Source: Candidatus Omnitrophota bacterium
GTDB lineage: Bacteria; Omnitrophota; Gorgyraeia; JAFGIU01
Assembly: GCA_016929445.1 (NCBI GenBank)
Contig: JAFGIU010000035.1
Location: forward strand, 1 to 41,928
Length of the DNA: 41,928 nucleotides
Direction: 5' to 3'
The notes beneath the pieces were generated by a model. It was not told the origin of the DNA and searched no databases. It was given only the letters and a program-made list of their open reading frames with translations. A program made the translations under genes and the position numbers. Below, piece by piece: positions 24,601 through 32,649 of the stretch. Numbering within the stretch: the first letter of the stretch is position 1; the number at the start of each line of letters is the position of its first letter.

Positions 24601-27600
24601 AGAGAGTTGCCGCAAGCCCGAGTTGGCAATGTGAGTACGGCTGATGGGCTGGGTTTGCGAATTCGCGATTCTCAAGGGGTGATTGTTGGAGGCATCCCTT
24701 CCGGGACGCCCATCGAATGGGATCAAGAGGTGGAGCCCGGCGATGATTTCTTCTTTAACACGGGACTGGTCCGGGCAGATCATCCTCTTTGGCTTTCTGT
24801 GTCCTCCGGAGACGTTGATGGCTGGGTTAGCGCAACCTGGGTGGATGTAACGGAAGAGGCTTCCACTGCAGCGCCTGCGGATCCCTTGGATGCAGCAGCC
24901 GCATTCGATCCGCTGGATGTGCCAGCAGCAAGCGCAACACCGGATGCGTCCTTGCCACAAGCTGCAACACCGGCAGGGACGGCCCCACAAACATCATCCG
25001 CGACGCCACCACCGAACTCGACTGTTTTTGTCCAGCCCGGCGCCGGTGCGAGTCAGCCTGCAGCAAGCTCTTCTGCTGCAGCGCCTGCTGTAACGCCGAC
25101 AGGGACGGCCCCACAAACATCATCCGCGACGCCACCGCCGAACTCGACTGTTTTTGTCCAGCCCGGCGCCGGTGCGAGTCAGCCTGCAGCAAGTTCTTCC
25201 GCCGTGAGTGTCCCATTGACGGCCGCTTCTCTGACGAGCGTGAACCGTCCGTCTTCTGTAATGCCTGGGATTCTGCAAATTCCGCTTTTTGGTGCGATAG
25301 GGGCTTTTCTTGCATTTCCGGTCTTCTGGATGCGGGCTAGACGCAAGCATGTAAGAAAACAGTTCCGGGAGTGGGAGAAAGCCGCGGAAAGTGTGAACTA
25401 TGCGGATTCGCCTGGAAACCACCCCAACGAGATTTCTCTTAGCCTGCTGGAATCAAACATCGAAGAGCTGGAGCAGAATCTGGAAAAACTTACTCCTCTG
25501 GAAGTGATCGTGGGCTTGGAACGCCAGTTGCAATATGCTCTGAAAGTCATTACAGAAAATGAGTTGAACCTGGATTCCTTAACAGACGAAGCGATTCACA
25601 CAATCGAAGAGCGGCACCATAGGCTTACGCAGTGCGCGGTTCGCGCCAAGCGTCTGCTGGATCCCCGAATCGATCAATTAGAGGCCTTGAGTCCATCAGA
25701 GCGTCGCAGACTTGTTTTGGTGGGGAAGCAATGGAGCCTGATGGCAAGGTATGGTGTGACCGTCAGTGACAGCCTTCACTTTGCTTATAACCTGAGAATG
25801 ATGAGCGCTTATGACTTCTGGAGGCCTCTGAAGGTGGTCTGGGGCATTTCGGCCGATATCGTCCATTCAGAAAATATGTTGCGTAAGCGTTTGGCCGAAG
25901 CTGTAGAAATCGGAAGGACGATCGACAATGGCCTGTACCAGGATCGGAAAGAGCTTCAACGCATGCGTCTGGCGATCCCCACTCTGGCATTTAGGAATGG
26001 CAGAGAATTCCATGGTATAGACCGTTCTTGGGTCTGGCGGAAGGTGCTGACTCGCTTTGCGCCTTTGGCATTTACAGGTTGGAAGTTGATGGAGCTCAAG
26101 GAAACAATTTCCAAAGGAGCTAGTTCTTCGGAAATTGTTGTTGCAGGAGCCCAAGTGGTGATGATGGGTATCGGAGCCTCTGCCGGGCTTTCCTGGGCCG
26201 CATTGCTCATTGGTTGGAATATGCGGCACCGGGAGTATCAGAAGGTGGCTGGTGAAATTGAAACCTTTGATCGCCGCCTTGAAGGCTTTCAAGAACAGAA
26301 TTCAATCACTCTTTGGAGCGGTCTACGGAATGAATTTTTGAGAATGGAACTTCAGCAGGCACAGCGAGCTTTGCCACGGGCCTTAAATGCTGAAACGGCG
26401 GCTACACACCTTGTCGTGGTTGTGGTTGGACCGGATCCAGAGAGAAAAACTATTCTCGAAGGACTCGTGAATCAAGCGCGTGACGCAAGAGGGAACTCCA
26501 TACTCGTGCCGGAAGGCGTTGAAGTGGTGTTTGTGGAATCAATGCCGGGACATAGAGGGGACGGCCTTGCTGTGATGGCAGGCATTGATGCGATTGCCGA
26601 ATTTGCAGATCGCGCTGGGATGGATCCCTCGCGGATAAGGTCCTCTTTGATTCTCGCAGATGAAAGCACGGCATCCTTGGAGACTCTGTTGACCGCCCTT
26701 CCTATTGAATTTGATGGATTCGCAGGTCTTCAGCGAAAGTTGGAGATTGAAGGCATTGCTCCGATAAATGGAGTCACGGCGCTGGAAATGGCCTTTATCA
26801 ACGGGTACCGCTTCCACGAAAAACTCCAGGCCCAGGGTGACTCCGGCGGAATCGTGTTTTTGGATGGGGGAGAAATCTATATCGGACCGACCAAGTTGAG
26901 TCAGGAAGCGGGGATTTTTGTGGTGGGGACTCAAGCATCCGGCCATCAGGTCGAGGAGCAGGGACTCGATGTCGTGTTGGATGATCCGGAGACAGGGAGG
27001 ATCCGTAAGCTCTATACCGAGTTCTCTATGGACACTATCAGGAACTGGCTGGAGGCCAAGACTGTGGGGGATGCTTTTGATCTGGGCAATAACAGCCGGC
27101 GGCAGTACACCGCAGCCACTGAAGTGACAGTAGGGCGTTTTCGGAGTGCGAAGGAATTCGAAGAATTCCAGGGTATGTTGGCCGCTATGCGCGGGAGTAT
27201 GGCCCGGATGCAAGAACAGATGCACGGCAGGACAAACGGAGATTTTAAGGCGGACCTTGGCTGGAGAGCTCATGTATTAATTCCCGGCATTATGGTTGCC
27301 AACGGGGAGCATTTGGGTCCGTATGCCTCGGTCCGGTCAGGGCTAAACGGAGTGGACGATGCTGTCCCCGTTCTCGAGGTCACTGTGGAGCATACCCCGC
27401 TATGGGAGAGTTTGCATGTCCGCAGCGAAATGGCTTTGCCCTATGCGTGGCAGATTAGTTTAAGTGAGGATGAGCGACAGAAATCCCGCCAGCTATACGA
27501 ACTGGAAACCTTGGGATCCAAGACGGCTTTGATCGCATCAGGGCGTCTCTCATCCTCGGGAAGACTGAGAATAAACACAGCAGTACGCGAAGGTCCAAAC

Positions 27601-30600
27601 ACGGTTGAGGAACTCTCCGAACTGCTTTCCATATTGGTGCAAGAGATCGGTGGCCCCTATCATTGGGGGCGGACGGGTATCCAGTTTGTAGAAAACCATT
27701 CTGATTCGGCGGTAAGAATCATGGGGACCCAGGCCAAGCCTTTGCTGGTGTTGCCTGCAAGACTGCTCGATCCCAGAGTGTTTAGGGAGAATCCCGAACT
27801 ATGGACGGTTATAGCGGTTGAGCTGGCCCGCAGTCTCTGTGCCGTTGCTGGTTCGCACAACCGGAGAGGGCCTCCTTTTGTGGGTGGTTTGCTAACCCGG
27901 TCTTTTCCTCGCCGCTATACAGCCAAGACACTCCCCGAAGTTCTAAATCGATTCCCGGTTGTTCTTCCGCAATTTGCGGACAATCTTTCTGGATTATTGA
28001 AGCTTGCTGAGACCCCGTTTGATTTGGAAGAGCGGCTCAATAAGAGTATGCAACCGCTCAGTCTGGCGGTTTCGGATGCTGCGGTTGATGCTCTAGTCGA
28101 GGCAAGCGGTGTTGTGTTCGCGCCCGGGGAGGATCTCCCGGATACCATGGAGATTGCTTTGCAGGGGCTTGAGAATATCGCGGCTATTCCGGCTGAGTCC
28201 TTGGAGCTTGCTCATATTGACACCTTCTTGATTCGCATCAAACCGCTCCTTAATCACGAGCGGCTTCTTCCCGAACTCTTTGATGCCGCTATTTCTCCGG
28301 ATAATATTTCCGCTCAGGAGCGTGTGGAGACACTTTTTGAACGTTATAAGAGGTTGGCGGATGCAACGCTCGAACTTTTGAAGGTGGCTGAGGAAAGAAT
28401 CGAGAGCCGGGCAAGTGTGAACGACTATGAGAAGATCCGTCTCGAAAATCTAACCCGCGAGCTCTTTCCTATTGCGGAATATTGTCTCAAATACCGGTAT
28501 TCGATCCTCAACAATGCCTACAATTTGAGGCATTTTTCCGAAGACTATCGAGTCAGAAATCAACGTGGTTTGGGAAGGAGCTTGAGCTGGATTGTCACCT
28601 CTATCTGGGGAATGAACGACGAAGTGCAACACGCCCGATTCAAATTACACGAGGCCGTAGATGAATTGGTAGCCTTGGGGAATGAAATCGATGGGGGCCT
28701 TTACACAGATCCTGATTCAGCAGGCCGCTTGCACCGGGCAGTCGTTCAGTTGAGCCAATCGGAGTCCCGGCATATGGGTACGCGCACCCTTTGGATTATG
28801 CGCAAATTGATGTCTCGTGGCATCAGTCTCGTGTTTGCCGGAATGGCGGTCGCGCCCATTGTGTGGGGTCTTATTCATGCGGTTTATACGGGCCAAGCGC
28901 CGCCTAGTGCGGCAGAGACTTTCGCGTCTGTTTCTCAAGGATTGTTGGGTGTAGGTGTTTCTGTCGGGTTATCTTGGGGGGCTATTCTTTATGGCCGTTA
29001 TGATCAAGGGCGTGGATATCGTTTGGGAATGAGACGATTGAGACATTTGGAACAAAGGCTGAGTGAGTTAACGGACATTGAGTTGAGGGGTCCGGAAGTT
29101 CGCAGGCAGCTCCTTCGCTCTGAAATCGTGCGTACGGGCGAAGTGCACCAAATGATAATGAAGCAGCCGGAAAGTCCTGGGGAAAAGAAGCCTGTGGACC
29201 TGGTTTTGGTGATGTCCGGGAGTGAAGATTCACACGCGCAGAAAATCGAAAGACATATGAGTGACAACCACCAGGTGCTTGTGCCTCCCGGTGTGGCATA
29301 TGCTGTGCTGCGGAGTCCTGCCGGGACCGCAGGCAGTGGTTATGCAGCGTTGGAAGCGCTCAGAAACCTTGCTCCGGAGCAATTAGGCGTCCTGATGGAG
29401 GAATATCCGGAACTGCAAGGCCGTCCCCTGGACGATCTCAATGTCATTATCATCCTTGCGGATGGGCCGGACACAGAGGCCTTGATGACGGAGCTGCCGT
29501 TTGGAGATGCTCCGGGTCTTGGGAGGCCGGCCACGGTTTTAGACTATGCGTTCATGAATGCCTATCGGGGAATTGAAGCACTGGCATCAGAGGATGAGAG
29601 GGGCCTGGTCATTGTTAATCCCGATAGCCTCCATCTGGGTGCGGTGCAGCTTGCACGGGATCAAGAAATGACCTTGGTCGGTGCTTGGGCCAGCCATCGC
29701 CAAGTTGACAGTGAAGGTTTGGGAGTCATGCTTGCAGACGGCAATGGCCTCCTGAGAAAGCTCTATGACAAGTTTGATTTTGGCCAGATCCGGAACTGGT
29801 TGGAACGCAGAAGAGTGGGCCGTATCTTTGATCTGCGCGATGAAGACTTGGAGCAGATGGTTGCCCACTCGGGGATCACCATCATGCGATTGGGGGAAGG
29901 TAGAGGAGAGAAATTGTTGCTCTGGCAGAATGCCCTCCGGGCGGCTGTAGACAATCCGGGTGCCGATTTGGGACTGCGTGCGGAGGATGCAGGAACAGTG
30001 AGTCTTGGATGGACCCGCCATGCAGTCATTCCTCGAATTATGGCGATTCAGGATGAGCGCATTGATGCGTATATCCGCCGTGTCGAGGGGCTTGCTCCCG
30101 ATCCGGCCTACTTAGAGTTGGTGCGGGCGCACCAAGCGACTTACAAAAGCGGATTAGGCCCAGCGAGCGTCGGGACTGCGGTGACATGGGATGCCAAGAC
30201 CGTGCGCTTTGGAAAGGGAGACCCGCAAGGGCAGGTAGAAGCTCTCCAAGAACTCGCTGGGGGAGTTTGGGGTGAGGCTGCGGCACAAACGGCAACAGAG
30301 CCGCCTGATGCTTGGGGGCTCGGAACCTGGTCTGCTGCTGCGGGTGCTTTGGAGGGCGCTCTTGGCACAAGGCTGCTGCCTGCGGCCGCAGGTCCGTCTG
30401 ATGGAAGCGAGGTGCTATCATCGGCAGGAGCGCTGTTGCTTGAGCGCCTAAATGAGGCGGTTGCCGAAGATTTTCAAGCGGTGCCTGGGGTTACCGCAGG
30501 AATTGCAGAGCGCATAGTGATGGAGCGCGGGAGGACCGGCGGTTTTGAGACGATAGCGCAATTGACGGGGGTGAAAGGGATTGGTCCGGCTCGACTCATC

Positions 30601-30942
30601 TTGATCCTGCGGCAAGTGGCTCCTGATGAAATGGATCAGCTTCTCTCCCTCTTGAATTCGCCCTCTCTGGGAATCGGCAAGCTTCGGGAGATACCTGGTA
30701 TTGGACGTCAACTTGCGCGGGAGATAGTCCTGCAGCGCAAAGAGAATGACTTTGAATCCATGTATGATTTAATGACCCGCGTTAAGGGCATCGGATTCAA
30801 TCGAATGATGGCGATTCTGCTCCACCTGGCAGAGGAGCCTCCTGCCGTAACACTCACCGAATTGGACCTGCCTGAGCTAGTAGCCCCTCTTGGGGATGAA
30901 GAAGTACTCCAGCTTCAAGCACTCCTAGCAAGTCAATTGTAA
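21616..30942 (+). CDS. Giant multidomain membrane-anchored protein (3108 aa): Tiki/ChaN-like, SH3-like, duplicated nucleotidyltransferase-like modules, C-terminal helix-hairpin-helix
   Basis: The family is not formally recognised; it resembles giant Omnitrophota proteins. Order: anchor helix (~10-28). Tiki/TraB/ChaN-like domain (~100-560) with VQDVHAH (His112, His114), ALEGGEG (Glu140) and VTGGFHTPGV (His535). Disordered Pro/Glu-rich linker (~570-800). Membrane helix (~813-833). Two SH3-like domains (~915-995, ~1005-1082). Ala/Pro/Ser linker with a 42-residue tandem repeat. Membrane helix (~1216-1240). Module 1 (~1272-1895): helical bundle, membrane hairpin (~1484-1536) and alpha/beta nucleotidyltransferase-like domain. 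A ~350-residue spacer. Module 2 (~2200-2810), a diverged copy of module 1. Last, two ComEA-type helix-hairpin-helix domains (~2950-3003, ~3020-3075). The frame is unbroken over 9.3 kb, so it is under selection. Function unknown. Confidence 0.85.
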   Translation: MLNDLLRMNWVRAIAFMLSYALVWTSCPAGYEVLAAPGQYARLSAGKRLFNARSDASSASPRPLVSSPREHFQKHSGTNGLAVPPGLGRVAEVWQPEGVQAKGMLFYVQDVHAHSGAQTHIAALVKFLSEASGIKTVALEGGEGHCPTEAFSNYPSPQAVERVAQLFLNESLFTGPEYFAVVNPGEAKLYGVEDSSAYREHLLVHQKCGDSRSRTLASLSIIQSELDALKESWYPEDLRNLQEKRQALNSGNEAAFEDYVEALLRLAQAQRLDLHAYPQVAGLGVAARFSKELKEQEVKKDIKNLLGALTPRLNGREIRELKDLINEGQKNELSLNYYCQALGKLAYCKGLRISPFEPKTAIESSPENLTILREALENPPVSRFPVFSQYVVLHQLQGAVHSEEAFQEMRGLERSVEEASLNTEGQKILHTILSQAEQIQGLATLSLSPEGWTEFRSEAERGKLSAATWETLLRQLNLWKESHKALLTGIFEALPDHERYYELANERDRIFAANTLELLRRQPKRGLILVTGGFHTPGVTQRLREQDIAYAVIAPRFEGKPDDRVYESRLRGEYPSFAQLSSRLHRQALGPALATWPGNPGSAELVTQFLRLAGATPVSAPVQAAPADQAMPLLNPTRAATEPALDPGLVEGVEAAVLATTGRTPLPLLTSKQREDARTLRPIPRTEGLPTEPSPLSLMTARNSRSRKPEPAPTRGQWLEQARQIRRAEADAEGAGVGNLTREEDKIAPPALEAERPEVPEIPEILEEPDFLQDSLAADPPADSNIIEEPRRRVPRSRAPALRIGGPRRVIKQAAVVVLLCVMLFMPFRSLLPPVGHSNGWAESGPVAWMLDSVDTVTDFIGLGPRIVEAQGGGGTIQEFPAPSEATPPAETEEAVSLAAAEQGRYPAPARAATDGRDLVARNGSGEVIGHFGNGRAFQVLRLVFIPQDDDFFVNSGLDGEDYPIWAVVEFEDGEALVAWGLTETDDSIQIETQIRELPQARVGNVSTADGLGLRIRDSQGVIVGGIPSGTPIEWDQEVEPGDDFFFNTGLVRADHPLWLSVSSGDVDGWVSATWVDVTEEASTAAPADPLDAAAAFDPLDVPAASATPDASLPQAATPAGTAPQTSSATPPPNSTVFVQPGAGASQPAASSSAAAPAVTPTGTAPQTSSATPPPNSTVFVQPGAGASQPAASSSAVSVPLTAASLTSVNRPSSVMPGILQIPLFGAIGAFLAFPVFWMRARRKHVRKQFREWEKAAESVNYADSPGNHPNEISLSLLESNIEELEQNLEKLTPLEVIVGLERQLQYALKVITENELNLDSLTDEAIHTIEERHHRLTQCAVRAKRLLDPRIDQLEALSPSERRRLVLVGKQWSLMARYGVTVSDSLHFAYNLRMMSAYDFWRPLKVVWGISADIVHSENMLRKRLAEAVEIGRTIDNGLYQDRKELQRMRLAIPTLAFRNGREFHGIDRSWVWRKVLTRFAPLAFTGWKLMELKETISKGASSSEIVVAGAQVVMMGIGASAGLSWAALLIGWNMRHREYQKVAGEIETFDRRLEGFQEQNSITLWSGLRNEFLRMELQQAQRALPRALNAETAATHLVVVVVGPDPERKTILEGLVNQARDARGNSILVPEGVEVVFVESMPGHRGDGLAVMAGIDAIAEFADRAGMDPSRIRSSLILADESTASLETLLTALPIEFDGFAGLQRKLEIEGIAPINGVTALEMAFINGYRFHEKLQAQGDSGGIVFLDGGEIYIGPTKLSQEAGIFVVGTQASGHQVEEQGLDVVLDDPETGRIRKLYTEFSMDTIRNWLEAKTVGDAFDLGNNSRRQYTAATEVTVGRFRSAKEFEEFQGMLAAMRGSMARMQEQMHGRTNGDFKADLGWRAHVLIPGIMVANGEHLGPYASVRSGLNGVDDAVPVLEVTVEHTPLWESLHVRSEMALPYAWQISLSEDERQKSRQLYELETLGSKTALIASGRLSSSGRLRINTAVREGPNTVEELSELLSILVQEIGGPYHWGRTGIQFVENHSDSAVRIMGTQAKPLLVLPARLLDPRVFRENPELWTVIAVELARSLCAVAGSHNRRGPPFVGGLLTRSFPRRYTAKTLPEVLNRFPVVLPQFADNLSGLLKLAETPFDLEERLNKSMQPLSLAVSDAAVDALVEASGVVFAPGEDLPDTMEIALQGLENIAAIPAESLELAHIDTFLIRIKPLLNHERLLPELFDAAISPDNISAQERVETLFERYKRLADATLELLKVAEERIESRASVNDYEKIRLENLTRELFPIAEYCLKYRYSILNNAYNLRHFSEDYRVRNQRGLGRSLSWIVTSIWGMNDEVQHARFKLHEAVDELVALGNEIDGGLYTDPDSAGRLHRAVVQLSQSESRHMGTRTLWIMRKLMSRGISLVFAGMAVAPIVWGLIHAVYTGQAPPSAAETFASVSQGLLGVGVSVGLSWGAILYGRYDQGRGYRLGMRRLRHLEQRLSELTDIELRGPEVRRQLLRSEIVRTGEVHQMIMKQPESPGEKKPVDLVLVMSGSEDSHAQKIERHMSDNHQVLVPPGVAYAVLRSPAGTAGSGYAALEALRNLAPEQLGVLMEEYPELQGRPLDDLNVIIILADGPDTEALMTELPFGDAPGLGRPATVLDYAFMNAYRGIEALASEDERGLVIVNPDSLHLGAVQLARDQEMTLVGAWASHRQVDSEGLGVMLADGNGLLRKLYDKFDFGQIRNWLERRRVGRIFDLRDEDLEQMVAHSGITIMRLGEGRGEKLLLWQNALRAAVDNPGADLGLRAEDAGTVSLGWTRHAVIPRIMAIQDERIDAYIRRVEGLAPDPAYLELVRAHQATYKSGLGPASVGTAVTWDAKTVRFGKGDPQGQVEALQELAGGVWGEAAAQTATEPPDAWGLGTWSAAAGALEGALGTRLLPAAAGPSDGSEVLSSAGALLLERLNEAVAEDFQAVPGVTAGIAERIVMERGRTGGFETIAQLTGVKGIGPARLILILRQVAPDEMDQLLSLLNSPSLGIGKLREIPGIGRQLAREIVLQRKENDFESMYDLMTRVKGIGFNRMMAILLHLAEEPPAVTLTELDLPELVAPLGDEEVLQLQALLASQL
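24975..25193 (+). repeat. Tandem 126-bp repeat in the linker of the giant protein
   Basis: A 93-base segment at 24975-25067 recurs at 25101-25193 with a single substitution (CCACCACCG against CCACCGCCG), giving a 126-bp (42-residue) period. It encodes two copies of a Thr/Pro/Ser-rich linker containing STVFVQPGAGASQPAASS. The near identity at DNA level points to a recent slippage or unequal-crossover duplication that kept the frame. Confidence 0.9.
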
Positions 30943-30947
30943 AAAAA

Positions 30948-31005
30948 GATCAGGGACAGTTCTTACGCTCGATTCTCTGAGCAGAAAAAGAACTGTCCCC
31001 GATCC
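30948..31005 (-). terminator. REP-like hairpin; rho-independent terminator of the minus-strand glycosyltransferase
   Basis: GATC-A-GGGACAGT-T-TCTT (30948-30965) pairs with AAGA-ACTGTCCC-C-GATC (30989-31005), with one bulged T and one A/C mismatch. On the minus strand the hairpin is followed directly by seven T residues (the A-run at 30941-30947), as in an intrinsic terminator for the gene at 31099-32418. The core GGGACAGT...ACTGTCCC also resembles dispersed REP-type palindromes mobilised by RAYT transposases in many genomes. Confidence 0.65.
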
Positions 31006-31013
31006 AAAAAAGT

Positions 31014-31090
31014 TGGAGGGAGATGCCCTTCCTGCCGCCATCCAACAGGAAAGGGCTTTGGGTGGTAGGTTGTGTCTGATCTCCCTCCAA
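31014..31090. repeat. Nested inverted-repeat element between convergent genes
   Basis: TTGGAGGAGAT (31014-31024) pairs with ATCTCCCTCCAA (31079-31090) with one bulged base. Inside lies a second hairpin, GCCCTTCCTG (31025-31034) with CAGGAAAGGGC (31046-31056), again one bulge. The inner arm starts immediately after the outer arm, giving a branched or stacked fold of 77 bases. It lies 9 bases past the REP-like hairpin. A structured RNA, a mobile palindrome or a second terminator are all possible. Confidence 0.5.
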
Positions 31091-31098
31091 GGGGATTG

Positions 31099-32418
31099 TT
31101 AGATTCGTCGGCTCCTGCGAACAATTTCATCCAAAGCCCAGAAGTGCTCAGTTTCGGTGAAGCGCACCCGAATCAACTCGCGGCCAAATAGGACGAGCTC
31201 CCTGCGCAGATTCGCATCTTCGAGAAGCTGCTTGATGGCGCGCGCGAGGGTGGAGGAACTCTTGGGTCGAACCAATACCCCGGTCTTGTCCGGGATGATC
31301 CATGTGGCTAAGTCCCCCACATTGGATGCAATGATCGCGGCCCCGTGGGCCAGGGCTTCTGCACAGACTTTGCCGTGGGGTTCACTCCAAAGAGAGGGCA
31401 GCAGCACGATATCTGCCTTGCGGTAGAGTTCCTCGCTTTGGGTCTCATCAGGATTCCCCACATAGTGCAGGATGAGCCGGGGATTGAGCTGTTTGGCTTT
31501 GTGGATCAGTTTCTTGCAATGGGCCCAGTAACGCTCATCCTGGACCGGGCCTGCAATGGTGAAAAGAAGCTCTTGGGAAAACTCCAGCCGCATCAAGGCC
31601 TCCAGAGCGATATGCAAGCCCTTTTCAAAGGCAATGCGGCCGTTAAAAAGGAGACTCGGGTAATCCCTGTTGGCTGAGGGGAGTATTTCGCGCACCGGTC
31701 TGCTGACCGGGTGCGGGAGTACATGGATCTTGGATTTAAGCTCCGAAAGATTACGGATGAGTAACCCGCGCATGAACTGCGACGGCACAATGAGGGCGTC
31801 CGCGCGTTTGGCAAAACGCAAGAGGTCCAGACGGGACAGCAAGTCTTCCCCCAAATACTCCCTTTCCTTATGTTTCTGGATACAGTAACCCAGTTTGAGA
31901 TTTGAAAGGCATTTCTCTGAGAGAGGCGTCCGGCACTCGGGATTCACGGTGTCCAGACGGGCGCGGAGCTCTGACAGACAGGTGAGATGATGGTCGTGGA
32001 TGAACCACAGAAGACTGTATTTTCTGCCGGGAGACAGAAGTGCCTCTAAAATACCTATATCAAATATGTTATGAACAAAAACCAGATCTGGGGCCAGGGC
32101 CCGGACCGCCCTGGAGATCTGCTTAAATGCTTCTGCGTTGTCCCGGTTTTGGGACAAGGCACCCACACATTGAGTGGAGCGAAAAGTGTGCCCCAACTTG
32201 CCGCAAAGCTGTCCGTAGATCAGGTGGGATTCAATGCCGATAGAGAGAAGTGCCTTGGACGTACTGTCTATGTACTGCTCGGTGCTGCCCAATTGCCCCC
32301 CGTGGTCGTTGATATGCAGGACGGAGCGTACCCCTCTCAGCGCAGCAGATGGCCTGCCCTGCCCGAAGCGGAGTCCCTCTATTCCTTCGAACTCGTGTTG
32401 CTTTTCAGTCCATTGCAT
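31099..32418 (-). CDS. Glycosyltransferase family 4 (GT-B fold)
   Basis: This 439-residue protein is transcribed against its neighbours. The ATG at 32418 has a strong AGGAGG ten bases upstream. The N-terminal domain begins VLHINDHGGQLGSTEQYIDS (~33-52), an acceptor-side loop with a small insert. It also contains a Cys-rich stretch (~165-190: NPECRTPLSEKCLSNLKLGYC), seen in some GT4 enzymes that act on capsule or cell-wall glycans and perhaps a metal site. The donor domain has FNGRIAFEKGLHIALEAL and the EX7E region WSEPHGKVCAEALAHGAAII (~353-372). The ~30 residues before the first strand are not typical of GT4, so a later start is possible. Its substrate is unknown. It converges with the giant gene and diverges from the oxidoreductase gene. 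Confidence 0.88.
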   Translation of the reverse strand: MQWTEKQHEFEGIEGLRFGQGRPSAALRGVRSVLHINDHGGQLGSTEQYIDSTSKALLSIGIESHLIYGQLCGKLGHTFRSTQCVGALSQNRDNAEAFKQISRAVRALAPDLVFVHNIFDIGILEALLSPGRKYSLLWFIHDHHLTCLSELRARLDTVNPECRTPLSEKCLSNLKLGYCIQKHKEREYLGEDLLSRLDLLRFAKRADALIVPSQFMRGLLIRNLSELKSKIHVLPHPVSRPVREILPSANRDYPSLLFNGRIAFEKGLHIALEALMRLEFSQELLFTIAGPVQDERYWAHCKKLIHKAKQLNPRLILHYVGNPDETQSEELYRKADIVLLPSLWSEPHGKVCAEALAHGAAIIASNVGDLATWIIPDKTGVLVRPKSSSTLARAIKQLLEDANLRRELVLFGRELIRVRFTETEHFWALDEIVRRSRRI

Positions 32419-32649
32419 GGGGCAATCCCTCCTTCAGCTCATTCTGGATCTGCAAGTGTGGCTCTAGAGTGGGCCAGGCAAGTACTGATGATTTTTTTAA
32501 GCTGTAATGTGTGAGTAAGATAGGAAAAATGTAGGAGATAAGTGTATTTTGTGACAAGTATCATGTAGGATATGGAGATTCCTCTATAAAGTGGATCTTT
32601 TGAACCCATGGAACCAGCTACTAAGAATCCCCCAGTCGGAGAATCCCTT
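32419..32649. promoter_or_regulatory. Divergent promoter region between glycosyltransferase and nifJ
   Basis: This 231-base AT-rich stretch lies between two genes read in opposite directions, so it must hold both promoters. The strong AGGAGG at 32428-32433 belongs to the minus-strand gene. For nifJ, TTGTGA (32549) and TATGGA (32571) have a 16-bp spacing and are a possible weak sigma-70 pair. No operator was recognised. Confidence 0.35.
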
